Positions 25,557 through 33,708 of a stretch of DNA of 64,000 nucleotides are shown here, piece by piece. Both the position numbers and the translations under genes were made by a program. Within the stretch, counting starts at the first letter, position 1. Each line of letters opens with the position of its first letter. Under the pieces are notes generated by a model. That model had not been told where the DNA came from, ran no database searches, and was given only the letters and a program-made list of their open reading frames with translations. Source of the stretch: Cyclobacteriaceae bacterium (GTDB lineage: Bacteria; Bacteroidota; Bacteroidia; Cytophagales; Cyclobacteriaceae); NCBI GenBank assembly GCA_026129485.1, contig JAHCHY010000009.1, forward strand, positions 62,001 through 126,000, in the 5' to 3' direction.

Positions 25557-28040
25557 ATGTCAAAGAACTTAGTTATAGTAGAGTCTCCTGCCAAAGCCAA
25601 AACCATTGAAGGTTATTTGGGTAAAGATTACAAAGTGGCTTCCAGCATGGGCCACGTACGCGACTTGGCTAAAGGAAACGGGGCCATTGATATTGAAAAT
25701 GATTTTGAGCCTACATACGAAGTCTCTCCTGAAAAGAAGGAAGTAATCAAAAAATTAAAAGAGTTAGCGAAGGAAGCCCAAATGGTTTACCTCGCCAGCG
25801 ATGAAGACCGCGAGGGAGAGGCCATATCGTGGCATTTGAAAGAAGTATTGAATCTGAACGATAAAAAAACAAGACGCATCGTATTTACCGAGATCACCAA
25901 AAATGCAATCCTGAATGCTATTCAAAACCCACGCGGTATTGATGTGGATTTAGTGAATGCGCAACAGGCACGCAGGGTGCTCGACCGGTTGGTAGGTTTT
26001 GAGCTTTCACCTATCCTCTGGAAAAAGATCAAGACCGGCTTATCGGCCGGTCGTGTGCAATCCGTAGCGGTGCGCCTGGTAGTGGAGCGCGAGCGCGAGA
26101 TTGATAAGTTCGAAGCAAAGTCATCTTTTAAGGTAACGGCCGTTTTTGACCTGGAGAATGGTAAGCAATTAGTAGCCGACTTGGGCGAAAGATTCAGCGA
26201 AGAAAAAGAAGCGCTTGCATTTTTGGAGTCGTGCAAGGGAGCAACGTTTACTATTGCCGACCTGGTTAAAAAGCCGGCAAAGAAATCACCGGCACCTCCG
26301 TTCACTACTTCTACGTTGCAGCAGGAGGCCGGCCGCAAGCTCAGCTTTTCGGTTTCGCAAACCATGATGGTGGCACAGAAACTTTACGAAGCCGGTAAGA
26401 TCAGCTATATGCGTACCGATTCGGTTAACCTTTCGGATGAAGCCGTGAATGGTGCCGTTAGCCAGGTACAGAAAGCTTATGGAAAAGAGTTTGTACAAAC
26501 GCGCAAGTTCAAAACCAAGTCGGCCAGCGCGCAGGAAGCGCACGAAGCCATTCGTCCAACCGATTTTTCGGTGCTCAACCCGGGTATGGATCGCAACGCG
26601 CAGCGGTTGTACGAGCTGATCTGGAAACGGGCCATCGCCTCGCAGATGGCGGAAGCCGAGCTGGAACGAACAACCGCTACCATTTCCATTTCGGGTAACC
26701 CGCGTACCTTCACGGCTACCGGTGAAGTTATCAGGTTTGAAGGATTCCTGAAGGTATATATGGAATCGAAAGATGATGATGAAGCCGAAGATGAGGACGG
26801 TGGAAAAGTTTTGCCCCCACTCAGCATCGGGCAGAAGCTTGACCTGGATAATATTACAGCCGCACAAACTTTCTCGCGGCATCCGCCACGCTATACCGAA
26901 GCCAGCCTGGTAAAGAAGCTGGAAGAGCTTGGCATTGGTCGCCCTTCTACCTATGCGCCTACTATTTCAACCGTGCAGAAACGCGGTTATGTGGTGAAGG
27001 AGAGCCGGGAAGGAGCGGAGCGTAAGTATAATGTGCACATGCTGCACAGGGACAAAATAACCTCCACGGAAGAAACGGAAATTACCGGTGCGGAAAGCAA
27101 CAAGCTTTTCCCTACCAACATGGCCATGATTGTGAACGACTTCCTGGTGGAGCACTTCCCGGATATTACCAACTATTCGTTTACGGCCGAGATTGAACAG
27201 GAGTTTGATGAGATTGCCAGCGGTAAGATGAAATGGCAAAGCATGCTGAAGCAGTTTTATAAGCCGTTTCACAAAACCGTTTCGGTAACCGAGCAACTGG
27301 AACGCTCTGCCGTGCAGAACAAGAGCCGCGAGCTGGGTGTTGACCCGAAAACCGGTAAGAACGTATATGTAAAGCTGGGTAAGTATGGCGCCTATGTGCA
27401 GTTGGGTGAAAACCCGGATGACAACGGTGGAGAGAAGCCGAAGTTTGCCGCCCTGCGCCCCGGCCAGTTTATTGAAAACATTACACTGGAAGATGCGCTG
27501 GAGCTGATGAAGATGCCGCGCAACATGGGCTTGTTTGAAGATAAGCAGGTTACCATCAACATCGGGCGGTTTGGGCCGTATGTGCTGCACGATAAAAAAT
27601 TTGTTTCCATCCCGAAGGGTGAAGACCCGTACACGCTTACAGCCGAACGCGCTGTTGAGCTGATCAAGGCCAAGCGCGAAGCCGATGCCAACCGGCTGAT
27701 CAAATCGTTTGAGAGCGAAGGCAACACCGAGATACAGGTGCTGAACGGCCGCTTCGGCCCTTATATCAAGGCTGGAAGCAAGAATGTAAAAATCCCGAAA
27801 GACAAAGATCCGAAGTCGTTAACGCTGGAAGAATGTATTACGCTTGCAGCCAATGCACCGGAGCGCAGCGGCAGGTTCGGTCGCTTTGCGCGGAAGAAAG
27901 AAGCCACAGAAGCAGCACCGGCACCCAAGCCAGCGAAGAAAGCTGCGGCTAAAAAAGCAGCGCCCAAAAAGGTAGCCAAGAAAACAGCGCCTAAAAAAAT
28001 TGCGGCTAAAAAGGTAGCCAAGAAAGTTTCAAAGAGGTAA
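25557..28040 (+). CDS. topA: DNA topoisomerase I with lysine/alanine-rich tail
   Basis: An 827-residue type IA topoisomerase that relaxes negative supercoils. The TOPRIM domain is visible in VESPAKAKTIEGYLG and DEDREGEAISWH. The active-site tyrosine is in ISYMRTDSVNLS (near residue 284), and ELGIGRPSTYAPTI follows. The C-terminal part carries repeated FGPYV/FGPYI topoisomerase modules (YGAYVQLG, FGPYVLHD, FGPYIKAG). The last ~45 residues are a basic tail (KKAAAKKAAPKKVAKKTAPK) like that of other Bacteroidetes TopA proteins and like the tail on aconitase in this window; both contain KKVSKR. The tail probably increases DNA affinity. Confidence 0.97.
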   Translation: MSKNLVIVESPAKAKTIEGYLGKDYKVASSMGHVRDLAKGNGAIDIENDFEPTYEVSPEKKEVIKKLKELAKEAQMVYLASDEDREGEAISWHLKEVLNLNDKKTRRIVFTEITKNAILNAIQNPRGIDVDLVNAQQARRVLDRLVGFELSPILWKKIKTGLSAGRVQSVAVRLVVEREREIDKFEAKSSFKVTAVFDLENGKQLVADLGERFSEEKEALAFLESCKGATFTIADLVKKPAKKSPAPPFTTSTLQQEAGRKLSFSVSQTMMVAQKLYEAGKISYMRTDSVNLSDEAVNGAVSQVQKAYGKEFVQTRKFKTKSASAQEAHEAIRPTDFSVLNPGMDRNAQRLYELIWKRAIASQMAEAELERTTATISISGNPRTFTATGEVIRFEGFLKVYMESKDDDEAEDEDGGKVLPPLSIGQKLDLDNITAAQTFSRHPPRYTEASLVKKLEELGIGRPSTYAPTISTVQKRGYVVKESREGAERKYNVHMLHRDKITSTEETEITGAESNKLFPTNMAMIVNDFLVEHFPDITNYSFTAEIEQEFDEIASGKMKWQSMLKQFYKPFHKTVSVTEQLERSAVQNKSRELGVDPKTGKNVYVKLGKYGAYVQLGENPDDNGGEKPKFAALRPGQFIENITLEDALELMKMPRNMGLFEDKQVTINIGRFGPYVLHDKKFVSIPKGEDPYTLTAERAVELIKAKREADANRLIKSFESEGNTEIQVLNGRFGPYIKAGSKNVKIPKDKDPKSLTLEECITLAANAPERSGRFGRFARKKEATEAAPAPKPAKKAAAKKAAPKKVAKKTAPKKIAAKKVAKKVSKR

Positions 28041-28092
28041 TCCCTAAAGAGAAACAAGCGCGTTGTTAGCAGGTGAGCTAACTGAATTCTTC

Positions 28093-28180
28093 TAAGCGGA
28101 GTCTTCGCTTAATGTTGTTGAATAGCGTGTTTGAATGATTTTTTCTTTTCTAATCGCGGAGTCCGAAGCGAGACTCCGCG
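28093..28180. repeat. Pair of REP-like palindromes (GCGGAGTC)
   Basis: Two related hairpins lie between the convergent topA and DUF1080 genes. One is TAAGCGGAGTCTTCGCTTA (28093-28111). The other has arms CGCGGAGTC (28155-28163) and GACTCCGCG (28172-28180) around an eight-base loop. They share GCGGAGTC and are in inverted orientation to each other. Neither is followed by a T-run. They mark the border of an AT-rich segment. Confidence 0.6.
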
Positions 28181-28193
28181 TGGAAGTAGTCCG

Positions 28194-28919
28194 TCAGAGT
28201 TCTTTAATCTTAATGTTTCGAAATGATACTCCTTTGTTCCAGTCCTGCAAGGCAATGTGTCCAGATGTGTATTTACCGAACTCAGGAAAATTTTTAAAAC
28301 CTGTCGCTGCAACTTTTTGTGTCCACTCTTCGGTTGTAAAGTCTTGTTCAGCGGTAAGAACACCATTTAAGTAAAACTCCACTTTACCGTTGATTTGCTT
28401 TATAGTCGACTGATTCCAGTCGTGGTTTTCTTTTGGCTCAACCGGGTTCTTCTGTGAAGCAAATCCATAAAGGCACCCGGACCGTTTGTCGGTCTTCTCA
28501 TAGTCATGATGTGATTTGTCCAATAACTGATACTCCGGGCCTGAAGCCCACGCTGTCGGTATGCTATCTCTCTCCTGTACATTTATGAAAATGCCACTAT
28601 TCCCACCATCAGAGAGCTTCCATTCAAAGGTAAACTCAAAATTTGTGTACGCTTTGTCAGTCAATAAATCTCCATGTTCTGCATCCACATTAGCAGGATC
28701 GCAAAACAAAACTCCATCTTTGACTACCCAGGCAATTGGTTGCTTTTCGTTATTATATAAGTGCCAACCATTAAGTGTTTTTCCATCAAACAATAGTTGC
28801 CATCCATCTGCCATCTCTGATTCGGTCAACTCGTTCTCAACTTTTGACTTGGAGCAGGAGAAAAACATTATTATTACAAAAAGAAAACTGCTTAAATTGA
28901 TGATAATATTTCTATTCAT
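28194..28919 (-). CDS. DUF1080 lipoprotein (3-keto-glycoside hydrolase-like)
   Basis: A 241-residue protein with a lipoprotein-type signal (hydrophobic stretch ending FFSCSKSK, cysteine near 22). A DUF1080 domain follows: WQLLFDGKTLNGWHLYN, NSGIFINVQERD, GPEYQLLDKSHHD, and the C-terminal ALQDWNKGVSFRNIKIKEL. It probably acts at the outer membrane on oxidised (3-keto) sugars. Codons are distinctly more AT-rich than in topA or the genes from 30185 onwards, as in the neighbouring TIM-barrel gene. Together they look like a two-gene cassette of separate origin. The two genes lie 34 bases apart on the same strand. Confidence 0.85.
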   Translation of the reverse strand: MNRNIIINLSSFLFVIIMFFSCSKSKVENELTESEMADGWQLLFDGKTLNGWHLYNNEKQPIAWVVKDGVLFCDPANVDAEHGDLLTDKAYTNFEFTFEWKLSDGGNSGIFINVQERDSIPTAWASGPEYQLLDKSHHDYEKTDKRSGCLYGFASQKNPVEPKENHDWNQSTIKQINGKVEFYLNGVLTAEQDFTTEEWTQKVAATGFKNFPEFGKYTSGHIALQDWNKGVSFRNIKIKEL

Positions 28920-28953
28920 AGTATACTTTTTTAATTGAATTGTAATTTTTGGA

Positions 28954-29814
28954 TTAGGTATATTTTTTCACACTTAGGAAATCATAACTCTTCTTCAAGC
29001 TCTCAAACATATCTCCTTTGCTTACGTCTTGCTCAACAAACCAATGCTCAAGGCCTGATTTTTTGCGTGCTGCAAAAATTTTATCAAAATCTATTGTTCC
29101 GTTGCCTACCTCGGTAATTTCACCTGCGGCCGACATATCTTTGACATGCCACAATGGAAATCTTCCCGGATATTTTTCAAAATAAGAAATTGGATCTTTT
29201 CCTGCTTTGTATATCCAGTAAAGGTCCAATTCCATTTTTACAAGATCAGCAGAAGTCTTTGTCAATAGGTGGTCATAAGCGAGAGTATCTCCAAATTTTT
29301 CAAACTCAAATTCATGGTTGTGATAGAAAAACTGGATGCCAGCTTCTTTTGCAATTTCTCCTGACTTGTTTAGTAAGTCAGGTAGTGCTGAATAAATTTC
29401 GTTTGTTCGCTCGTTTGGAAACAAATATGAACAACCCATGTACTTAGTACCAATACTATCTAAATCTTGTACAGCCTGTTCCCAGCCATCTTTCAATGAA
29501 CCTTTAGTTTTCATTTCAAATCCAGTAATGTGATGTGAGCTAACGACACTCATGCCCGTATTTGATAGTACTGTTTTAAAGTCTTGGGGAGTCTTTCCAA
29601 AAAAAGTACCGTTATAGCCATATATTTCTAACTGGTTATATCCAATGTTACGGAGTTTTTGTAGCGTGCCTTCTAAATCCTTTGCAACCGAGTCCCTCAC
29701 CGAAAACAACTGTAATGCAAACGTCTTTGGTTTCCTGTATTTAGCAAGAGCATCTCCGAGTGAGATACTTAAAGCACCGGCTGCTAATGAGTGAATAAAT
29801 GTCCTTCTTTTCAT
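28954..29814 (-). CDS. Secreted sugar phosphate isomerase/epimerase-like TIM-barrel protein
   Basis: A 286-residue xylose-isomerase-like TIM barrel. The N-terminus MKRRTFIHSLAAGALSISLG contains a twin-arginine-like signal. Metal ligands are suggested by FYHNHEFEFEKFG, MELDLYWIYKAGKDP and FPLWHVKDMS, then VEQDVSKGD near the end. Such proteins isomerise or epimerise sugars or keto sugars, and in Bacteroidetes they often travel with DUF1080 proteins, as here. The gene is AT-rich and starts 52 bases after a perfect inverted repeat at a likely promoter (29846-29897), so the two-gene unit is probably substrate regulated. Confidence 0.85.
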   Translation of the reverse strand: MKRRTFIHSLAAGALSISLGDALAKYRKPKTFALQLFSVRDSVAKDLEGTLQKLRNIGYNQLEIYGYNGTFFGKTPQDFKTVLSNTGMSVVSSHHITGFEMKTKGSLKDGWEQAVQDLDSIGTKYMGCSYLFPNERTNEIYSALPDLLNKSGEIAKEAGIQFFYHNHEFEFEKFGDTLAYDHLLTKTSADLVKMELDLYWIYKAGKDPISYFEKYPGRFPLWHVKDMSAAGEITEVGNGTIDFDKIFAARKKSGLEHWFVEQDVSKGDMFESLKKSYDFLSVKKYT

Positions 29815-29845
29815 AGATTCTCTGTGTTTTGTATTGACTTATCTT

Positions 29846-29897
29846 AATGTGTAATTAGTACACATTCAAAAATAATAACTAATTCTCACTTTAGAAA
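29846..29897 (-). promoter_or_regulatory. Promoter and operator-like inverted repeat of the DUF1080/TIM pair
   Basis: On the minus strand TTTC (29897-29894), a 19-base spacer and TATTTTTG (29874-29867) match the Bacteroidetes promoter pattern with one mismatch. Immediately downstream is the inverted repeat AATGTGTA-ATTAG-TACACATT (29846-29866, perfect 8-bp arms). It would cover the transcription start, as expected for a repressor site. The regulator is not in the window. Confidence 0.6.
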
Positions 29898-30184
29898 ATA
29901 TTAATTGATCAACCGGTTAACGAAGAATTTTCACTTCTTTCTTGTATTGATTTTGATAATCACACGGCACAATTGGCTCTTTTGTTTGCTTTGGTGTCGC
30001 GTGGGATGCGCGGCAAGCAAAATTGTCAATATTCGAAGCACCGTATCTGTCCCGCGGCATTGTACATAACACCTGTATATAAGCCACTTTAGATCTTGTA
30101 TACCCCCAATATTATTCATAACCTCCAACCCGCGCAATTCAGGTTCCGGTAAAAAAATTAACTTGGACGGCTATAGGTTAAGGA
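29898..30184. other. Non-coding AT-rich stretch with no recognisable gene
   Basis: This region between the AT-rich cassette promoter and the stop of the 30185 gene shows no ORF with a recognisable domain on either strand. A 68-codon minus-strand frame (29931-30137) has no conserved motif or signal peptide. I found no tRNA-like fold or terminator. It may hold decayed sequence at the edge of the transferred segment. Confidence 0.5.
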
Positions 30185-30712
30185 TTAACGCACCGGGTAC
30201 CAGGTGCCACTGCTTGCTTTCGGGATTTTGCGGATTTGCCACGATGTATCCAGGTTAAATACCGTAAACAATGCAATCAGAAACAGCGGGTCTTCATCGT
30301 TGTTGGCAATGATGTAGGAAGCATCCCGCTTTATGCCGCAACGGGCAACCTGCTCGTTGTTCCTGTAAATCGAGATGGCGCCCCGCGAGCCATCGTGCAG
30401 CTTAACCTCGTAGGTTCTTTGGTTTAACGTGGCAGTCCATAAGCCGTCTTTGTAGCTGCGCGGCTTAACTTCAGCCACCAGATCATCCTGTAGAAATTTG
30501 ATCACATACCGCCACCGGGCAGGCTGGAAGGGTGCGTACCGCGATTGCCGGATTCGCAATGCCGGTTTTTTCTTTTTCGCGGTAAGCGCATAAACCGTAG
30601 CATAATCACCCCGGAACAAGGTGGTGCGGCTGGTAACGGAATAAGAGGGATTGTCCTCGTCATCCAGGTACACCTTGTCCTGTAACCATTCGCTTATAAA
30701 AGTTATGTTCAT
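30185..30712 (-). CDS. Hypothetical protein (175 residues)
   Basis: I do not recognise this protein. It has no signal peptide or membrane segment. It is rich in beta-strand-like segments with many Lys, Arg and Tyr residues (TTLFRGDYATVYALTAKKKK, RYAPFQPARWRYVIKFLQDD, NNEQVARCGIKRD). The pattern, with a central NRTYEVKL-like turn and a C-terminal hydrophobic DPLFLIALFTVFNLDT, loosely recalls LURP-one/scramblase-like beta-barrels, but that is only an impression. Codon use matches the host, so it is probably a real gene. It is divergent from the sirtuin with a 127-base gap. Confidence 0.6.
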   Translation of the reverse strand: MNITFISEWLQDKVYLDDEDNPSYSVTSRTTLFRGDYATVYALTAKKKKPALRIRQSRYAPFQPARWRYVIKFLQDDLVAEVKPRSYKDGLWTATLNQRTYEVKLHDGSRGAISIYRNNEQVARCGIKRDASYIIANNDEDPLFLIALFTVFNLDTSWQIRKIPKASSGTWYPVR

Positions 30713-30839
30713 GCCCGTTTGGAAGCTACTGCTTTTTTAGCACTAATCCATGTAAAGCGGGTTGGTAATTTCCTATCTTCGGTAACTGTTATTTTTTTGC
30801 CGGCAGGTGTTTGGCAATTGACTTTAGATCAGAAAGCAA

Positions 30840-31526
30840 ATGAAAAAGCTTGTTGCATTAACGGGAGCGGGCATCAGTGCCGAAAGCGGTATTGCAACCT
30901 TCCGCGATGCCGGGGGCTTGTGGGAAGGTTACCGCGTAGAAGATGTGGCCACACCGGAAGCCTGGCGAAAGAACCCCGCTCTTGTGCTGGATTTTTACAA
31001 CCAGCGCAGAAAAAAAGCCCGTGAGGTAAAGCCCAACCGGGGGCACGAGGTTTTGGCTGAGCTCGAAGAATATTTTGATGTAACGGTTATAACCCAAAAT
31101 GTAGATAATCTGCACGAGCGGGCGGGCTCATCAAGGGTTGTTCATTTGCATGGGAGCTTGTTTGAATCGCGCAGCACCAAAAACCCGGCATTGGTTTACC
31201 CGGTTGAAGGAACAGAGCTTAACATGGGCGATGTATGTGAGCTGGGCTCACAGTTACGACCCAACATTGTATGGTTTGGCGAGGCTGTACCCCTGATTGA
31301 AGCAGCGGCTGATAGTGCGGCAGGTGCCGATGTGTTCGTGGTGGTGGGAACCTCTATGGTGGTATATCCTGCAGCCGGGCTGATTGATTATGTACCCGAT
31401 CATGTTCCCAAGTATGTGGTCGATCCCGGGAAACCGGGAATCCTGCATGTACCCAACCTGGAGTTTATAGTTGAAAAGGCAGGTACGGGTATGGAAAAAT
31501 TGAAGAAGATGCTGGTTGGCGGTTGA
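30840..31526 (+). CDS. cobB: NAD-dependent protein deacylase (sirtuin), zinc-ribbon cysteines missing
   Basis: A 228-residue Sir2 protein. NAD-binding GAGISAESGIATFRDAGGLW, the catalytic histidine region VVHLHGSLFESRS, TQNVDNLHERAG, NIVWFGE and VVVGTSMVVYPAAG are intact. The FYNQRR segment supplies the Tyr-x-x-Arg pair that marks class III sirtuins preferring succinyl- or malonyl-lysine. Most sirtuins carry four zinc-binding cysteines between the HG and FGE motifs; here only one cysteine (GDVCELG) is found, so the structural zinc site appears lost. Close Bacteroidetes homologues are, from memory, similar, so the protein is probably active. Confidence 0.92.
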   Translation: MKKLVALTGAGISAESGIATFRDAGGLWEGYRVEDVATPEAWRKNPALVLDFYNQRRKKAREVKPNRGHEVLAELEEYFDVTVITQNVDNLHERAGSSRVVHLHGSLFESRSTKNPALVYPVEGTELNMGDVCELGSQLRPNIVWFGEAVPLIEAAADSAAGADVFVVVGTSMVVYPAAGLIDYVPDHVPKYVVDPGKPGILHVPNLEFIVEKAGTGMEKLKKMLVGG

Positions 31527-31620
31527 AAGTTGTTTGTTGCCCGTTGTTACTGATTGTGGATTACTGGTTACCGAACAACATCCGCTGCCGGCTAACAACC
31601 AGCAACGATCAGCTTTAAAG
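31520..31620. repeat. Intergenic word-repeat element (GTTGTTxCTGG / CCAGCAAC words)
   Basis: Words GTTGAAAGTTGTTTGTTGCC, ATTACTGGTTACC and the inverted AACAACCAGCAACGATCAGC form an imperfect hairpin that includes the sirtuin stop codon. It fills the gap to the convergent DUF1080 gene. It shares ACCAGCAACGA with the element at 19269. Confidence 0.6.
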
Positions 31621-31632
31621 ACCACTAATTGT

Positions 31633-32406
31633 TTATTTCAAAGCTCTTAACCTGATGTTCCTGAAATTGATGGGTTGCCCTTCGCTCTGCAAGGCAATGT
31701 AACCCGATTTTAAAGGCATGCCCGGTTTCCAGACCAGGCTGTCATAACCGTTTACCACACCTCCGCCCATAGCGGGCTTTGAATACTGCAATACCGTATC
31801 ACCATTAATAATGTGTGTGATCAGCGAATCGCCCCACACTACAAGCTCGGCCTGCACCCATTCATCTTTGCCGTAGGTTTTGGATGATGAGCTCAGGCAA
31901 TGACCGTCATAAACTTTTCCTTCATAGACAATGTCGGTACCGGGCGAGCACATGTTTCCGGTGGGGCGGGGTTTACCATCACCAAGCCCGGCCAGGAACT
32001 GCATCTCTACCGAGATGGGCCAGTTCTGTTCTTTGGGCATGGTGCGCGGATCTTGTGAATGAAACATCACACCGCTGTTCAGCAAGGTATAATCCGGGGC
32101 ACCGCGCTGAAGCTCGCCCGTAAACTGGTATTCCAGCTTCAGGTGAAATTTGGAAAAGGGCTTATGATAATACAAGTGAGCAAACTGGTCGTTGAAATCA
32201 CCGTACGCATCGTAACGTACCTGGATCATGTTATCGGCCACCCGAAAGGTGTTGCCAAAATTTACACCGGCATCGTGGTGATGAATTTTAACGGTCCAGT
32301 CGTTCAGGTCTTTGCTATTAAACAAATCGATCCATGCTTCGGCAGATTTTTCACCGGGTTTACAGGCAACAACAAGAAGGCTAAAAATGAACAGGTATTT
32401 TTTCAT
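31633..32406 (-). CDS. DUF1080 lipoprotein (3-keto-glycoside hydrolase-like)
   Basis: The start is placed at the ATG ending at 32406, which opens a lipoprotein signal with lipobox LLVVAC (MKKYLFIFSLLVVACKPGEK). The 27 codons upstream are not conserved. The 257-residue product has DUF1080 features: WIDLFNSKDLNDWTVKIHHH, NSGVMFHSQDPRTMPKEQNW, VEMQFLAGLGDG, and C-terminal ALQSEGQPINFRNIRLRAL. It belongs to a longer DUF1080 subtype with a central cysteine-containing insert (GNMCSPGTDI, DGHCLSSSS). It probably hydrolyses an oxidised glycoside at the cell envelope. GC-richer than the 28194 copy and native in codon use. Confidence 0.86.
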   Translation of the reverse strand: MKKYLFIFSLLVVACKPGEKSAEAWIDLFNSKDLNDWTVKIHHHDAGVNFGNTFRVADNMIQVRYDAYGDFNDQFAHLYYHKPFSKFHLKLEYQFTGELQRGAPDYTLLNSGVMFHSQDPRTMPKEQNWPISVEMQFLAGLGDGKPRPTGNMCSPGTDIVYEGKVYDGHCLSSSSKTYGKDEWVQAELVVWGDSLITHIINGDTVLQYSKPAMGGGVVNGYDSLVWKPGMPLKSGYIALQSEGQPINFRNIRLRALK

Positions 32407-32420
32407 GTTTGAATTATGGA

Positions 32421-33065
32421 TTAGCCCAGCAGGTTCATTACTGCAAAAAAGTGAGCGGCACTTCCTGCCAGTACAAACACATGCCACACGCTGTGAAAGT
32501 ACCGGGTATTATCTTTGGTAAAAAAGAAAGTGCCGGCAGTGTAAAACAAGCCACCGGTAATCAACAGCATGAAAGTAAGAAGTGAAACGGATTCATATAA
32601 AGGCTTAATGAACATCATGACTACCCAACCCATCAACACGTACAGGATGGTGGACAGCAGTTCTTTTCGCCCGGTATAAAATGCTTTCAGCACAATGCCG
32701 GTAAGGGCGCATGCCCACACAATTCCAAACAGTATCCAGCCGGTAATATTATCCAGCACGGTAAGACAAAACGGGGTATAGGTTCCGGCAATCAGCAGGT
32801 AAATAGACATGTGATCGAGCTTGCGAAAGATAAATTTGATCCGTTGGTTAGTAAAGCTGTGGTATAGGGTAGATGCGAGGTAAAGCATTACCAGCGTGGC
32901 GCCAAAAATTGAAAAGCTTACTACATGCCAGGCGGTTCCTTTCATGGCCGCGAAAACGGAGAGGAGTGTAAGCGCAGCGATAGCCAGCAGCACACCAATT
33001 CCATGTGTTACTGCGTTGGCTATCTCTTCTTTCCGGGATTGTCCTGATGTCATCATGGTACACAA
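32421..33065 (-). CDS. Hemolysin III family (PAQR-like) membrane protein
   Basis: A 214-residue, seven-segment inner-membrane protein. Family features are EEIANAVTHGIGVLLAIAAL, LYLASTLYHSF, FRKLDHMSIYLLIAGTYTPF (with His and Asp likely binding zinc) and FHSVWHVFVLAGSAAHFFAV. These match the hemolysin III/YqfA branch of the PAQR superfamily, whose eukaryotic members hydrolyse ceramide. The bacterial function is uncertain and the hemolysin name is historical. The start may be the second ATG pair (33056) rather than 33065. Confidence 0.9.
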   Translation of the reverse strand: MCTMMTSGQSRKEEIANAVTHGIGVLLAIAALTLLSVFAAMKGTAWHVVSFSIFGATLVMLYLASTLYHSFTNQRIKFIFRKLDHMSIYLLIAGTYTPFCLTVLDNITGWILFGIVWACALTGIVLKAFYTGRKELLSTILYVLMGWVVMMFIKPLYESVSLLTFMLLITGGLFYTAGTFFFTKDNTRYFHSVWHVFVLAGSAAHFFAVMNLLG

Positions 33066-33091
33066 AGGTACACAGTTCCGGGTAGAGAGAA

Positions 33092-33137
33092 TTGTTGGTT
33101 ACCAGTTTCTGGTTACCGGTAACAGGAAACCAAACTA
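33092..33137. repeat. Intergenic word-repeat element (GGTTACC words)
   Basis: TTGTTGGTTACCAG, TTTCTGGTTACC, GGTAACAGGAAACCAA: repeated GGTTACC words followed by their inverse, with the 12-base palindrome GTTACCGGTAAC in the middle. The element includes the stop codon of the SnoaL-like gene at 33135 and lies upstream of the hemolysin III gene. Confidence 0.55.
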
Positions 33138-33635
33138 CTCTTCCGGGTACACCGCTATCGCGCCTACGCAAACAATACGCCATTTACCGTCTTTTCCTTT
33201 TTCAAGAATACGGATTTGTGAAGTTTCATCCCGGCCAATATCGTCCTTTACCCGTTGGGTGTATCGCACATAAGCGCCATTGCCATACACGCGAACGCTT
33301 ACCCACGTGCGGTCAATTTTTACCTGCCCTTTCTGGTGCGCTACATCAATCTGGCGGGTGGCCACCTGCGTGCGGAAATAATCATCAAAAGATTTGCGGA
33401 TACCTTCCCAGCCTTCAATAAAGCTGGTGCCGGTAGAGTCGGAGTACGACCAGTAGGCATACTGACTTTGTAACCACGAATCTTCCCATTCTTTGCGTTT
33501 CAGGTTAAAGAATGAATCCGTTTCCTTTTCAATGGCCGTTTTAATAGCGGCAACGTCCTTGGAATCCTGTGCCCCGGCAACAGCAGCCACCAGGCAAAGC
33601 AGTCCGGCAATAAGTAAGCATTGTGGATTTTTCAT
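33135..33635 (-). CDS. Secreted SnoaL-like (NTF2 fold) protein, copy 1
   Basis: A 166-residue protein with signal peptide MKNPQCLLIAGLLCLVAAVAG, followed by an NTF2/DUF4440-like cone: DVAAIKTAIEKETDSFFNLK, WLQSQYAYWSYSDSTGTSFI, EGWEGIRKSFDDYF and C-terminal KWRIVCVGAIAVYP. The next gene (33709) codes for a clear paralogue, so this is a tandem duplication. NTF2-fold proteins of this type range from enzymes to ligand carriers; no catalytic residue can be named. Likely periplasmic. Confidence 0.8.
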   Translation of the reverse strand: MKNPQCLLIAGLLCLVAAVAGAQDSKDVAAIKTAIEKETDSFFNLKRKEWEDSWLQSQYAYWSYSDSTGTSFIEGWEGIRKSFDDYFRTQVATRQIDVAHQKGQVKIDRTWVSVRVYGNGAYVRYTQRVKDDIGRDETSQIRILEKGKDGKWRIVCVGAIAVYPEE

Positions 33636-33708
33636 GGCGGGTAGATTTAATGGTTATAAGTTAACCAAAGCCTGAGTAATAGTAAAGATTACGGGTATTA
33701 TAATTTCC

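Noticed and set aside
29931..30137. 68-codon minus-strand frame in the 370-base gap.
   Set aside because: No recognisable motif, no signal peptide and no conserved start. Not listed as a gene.
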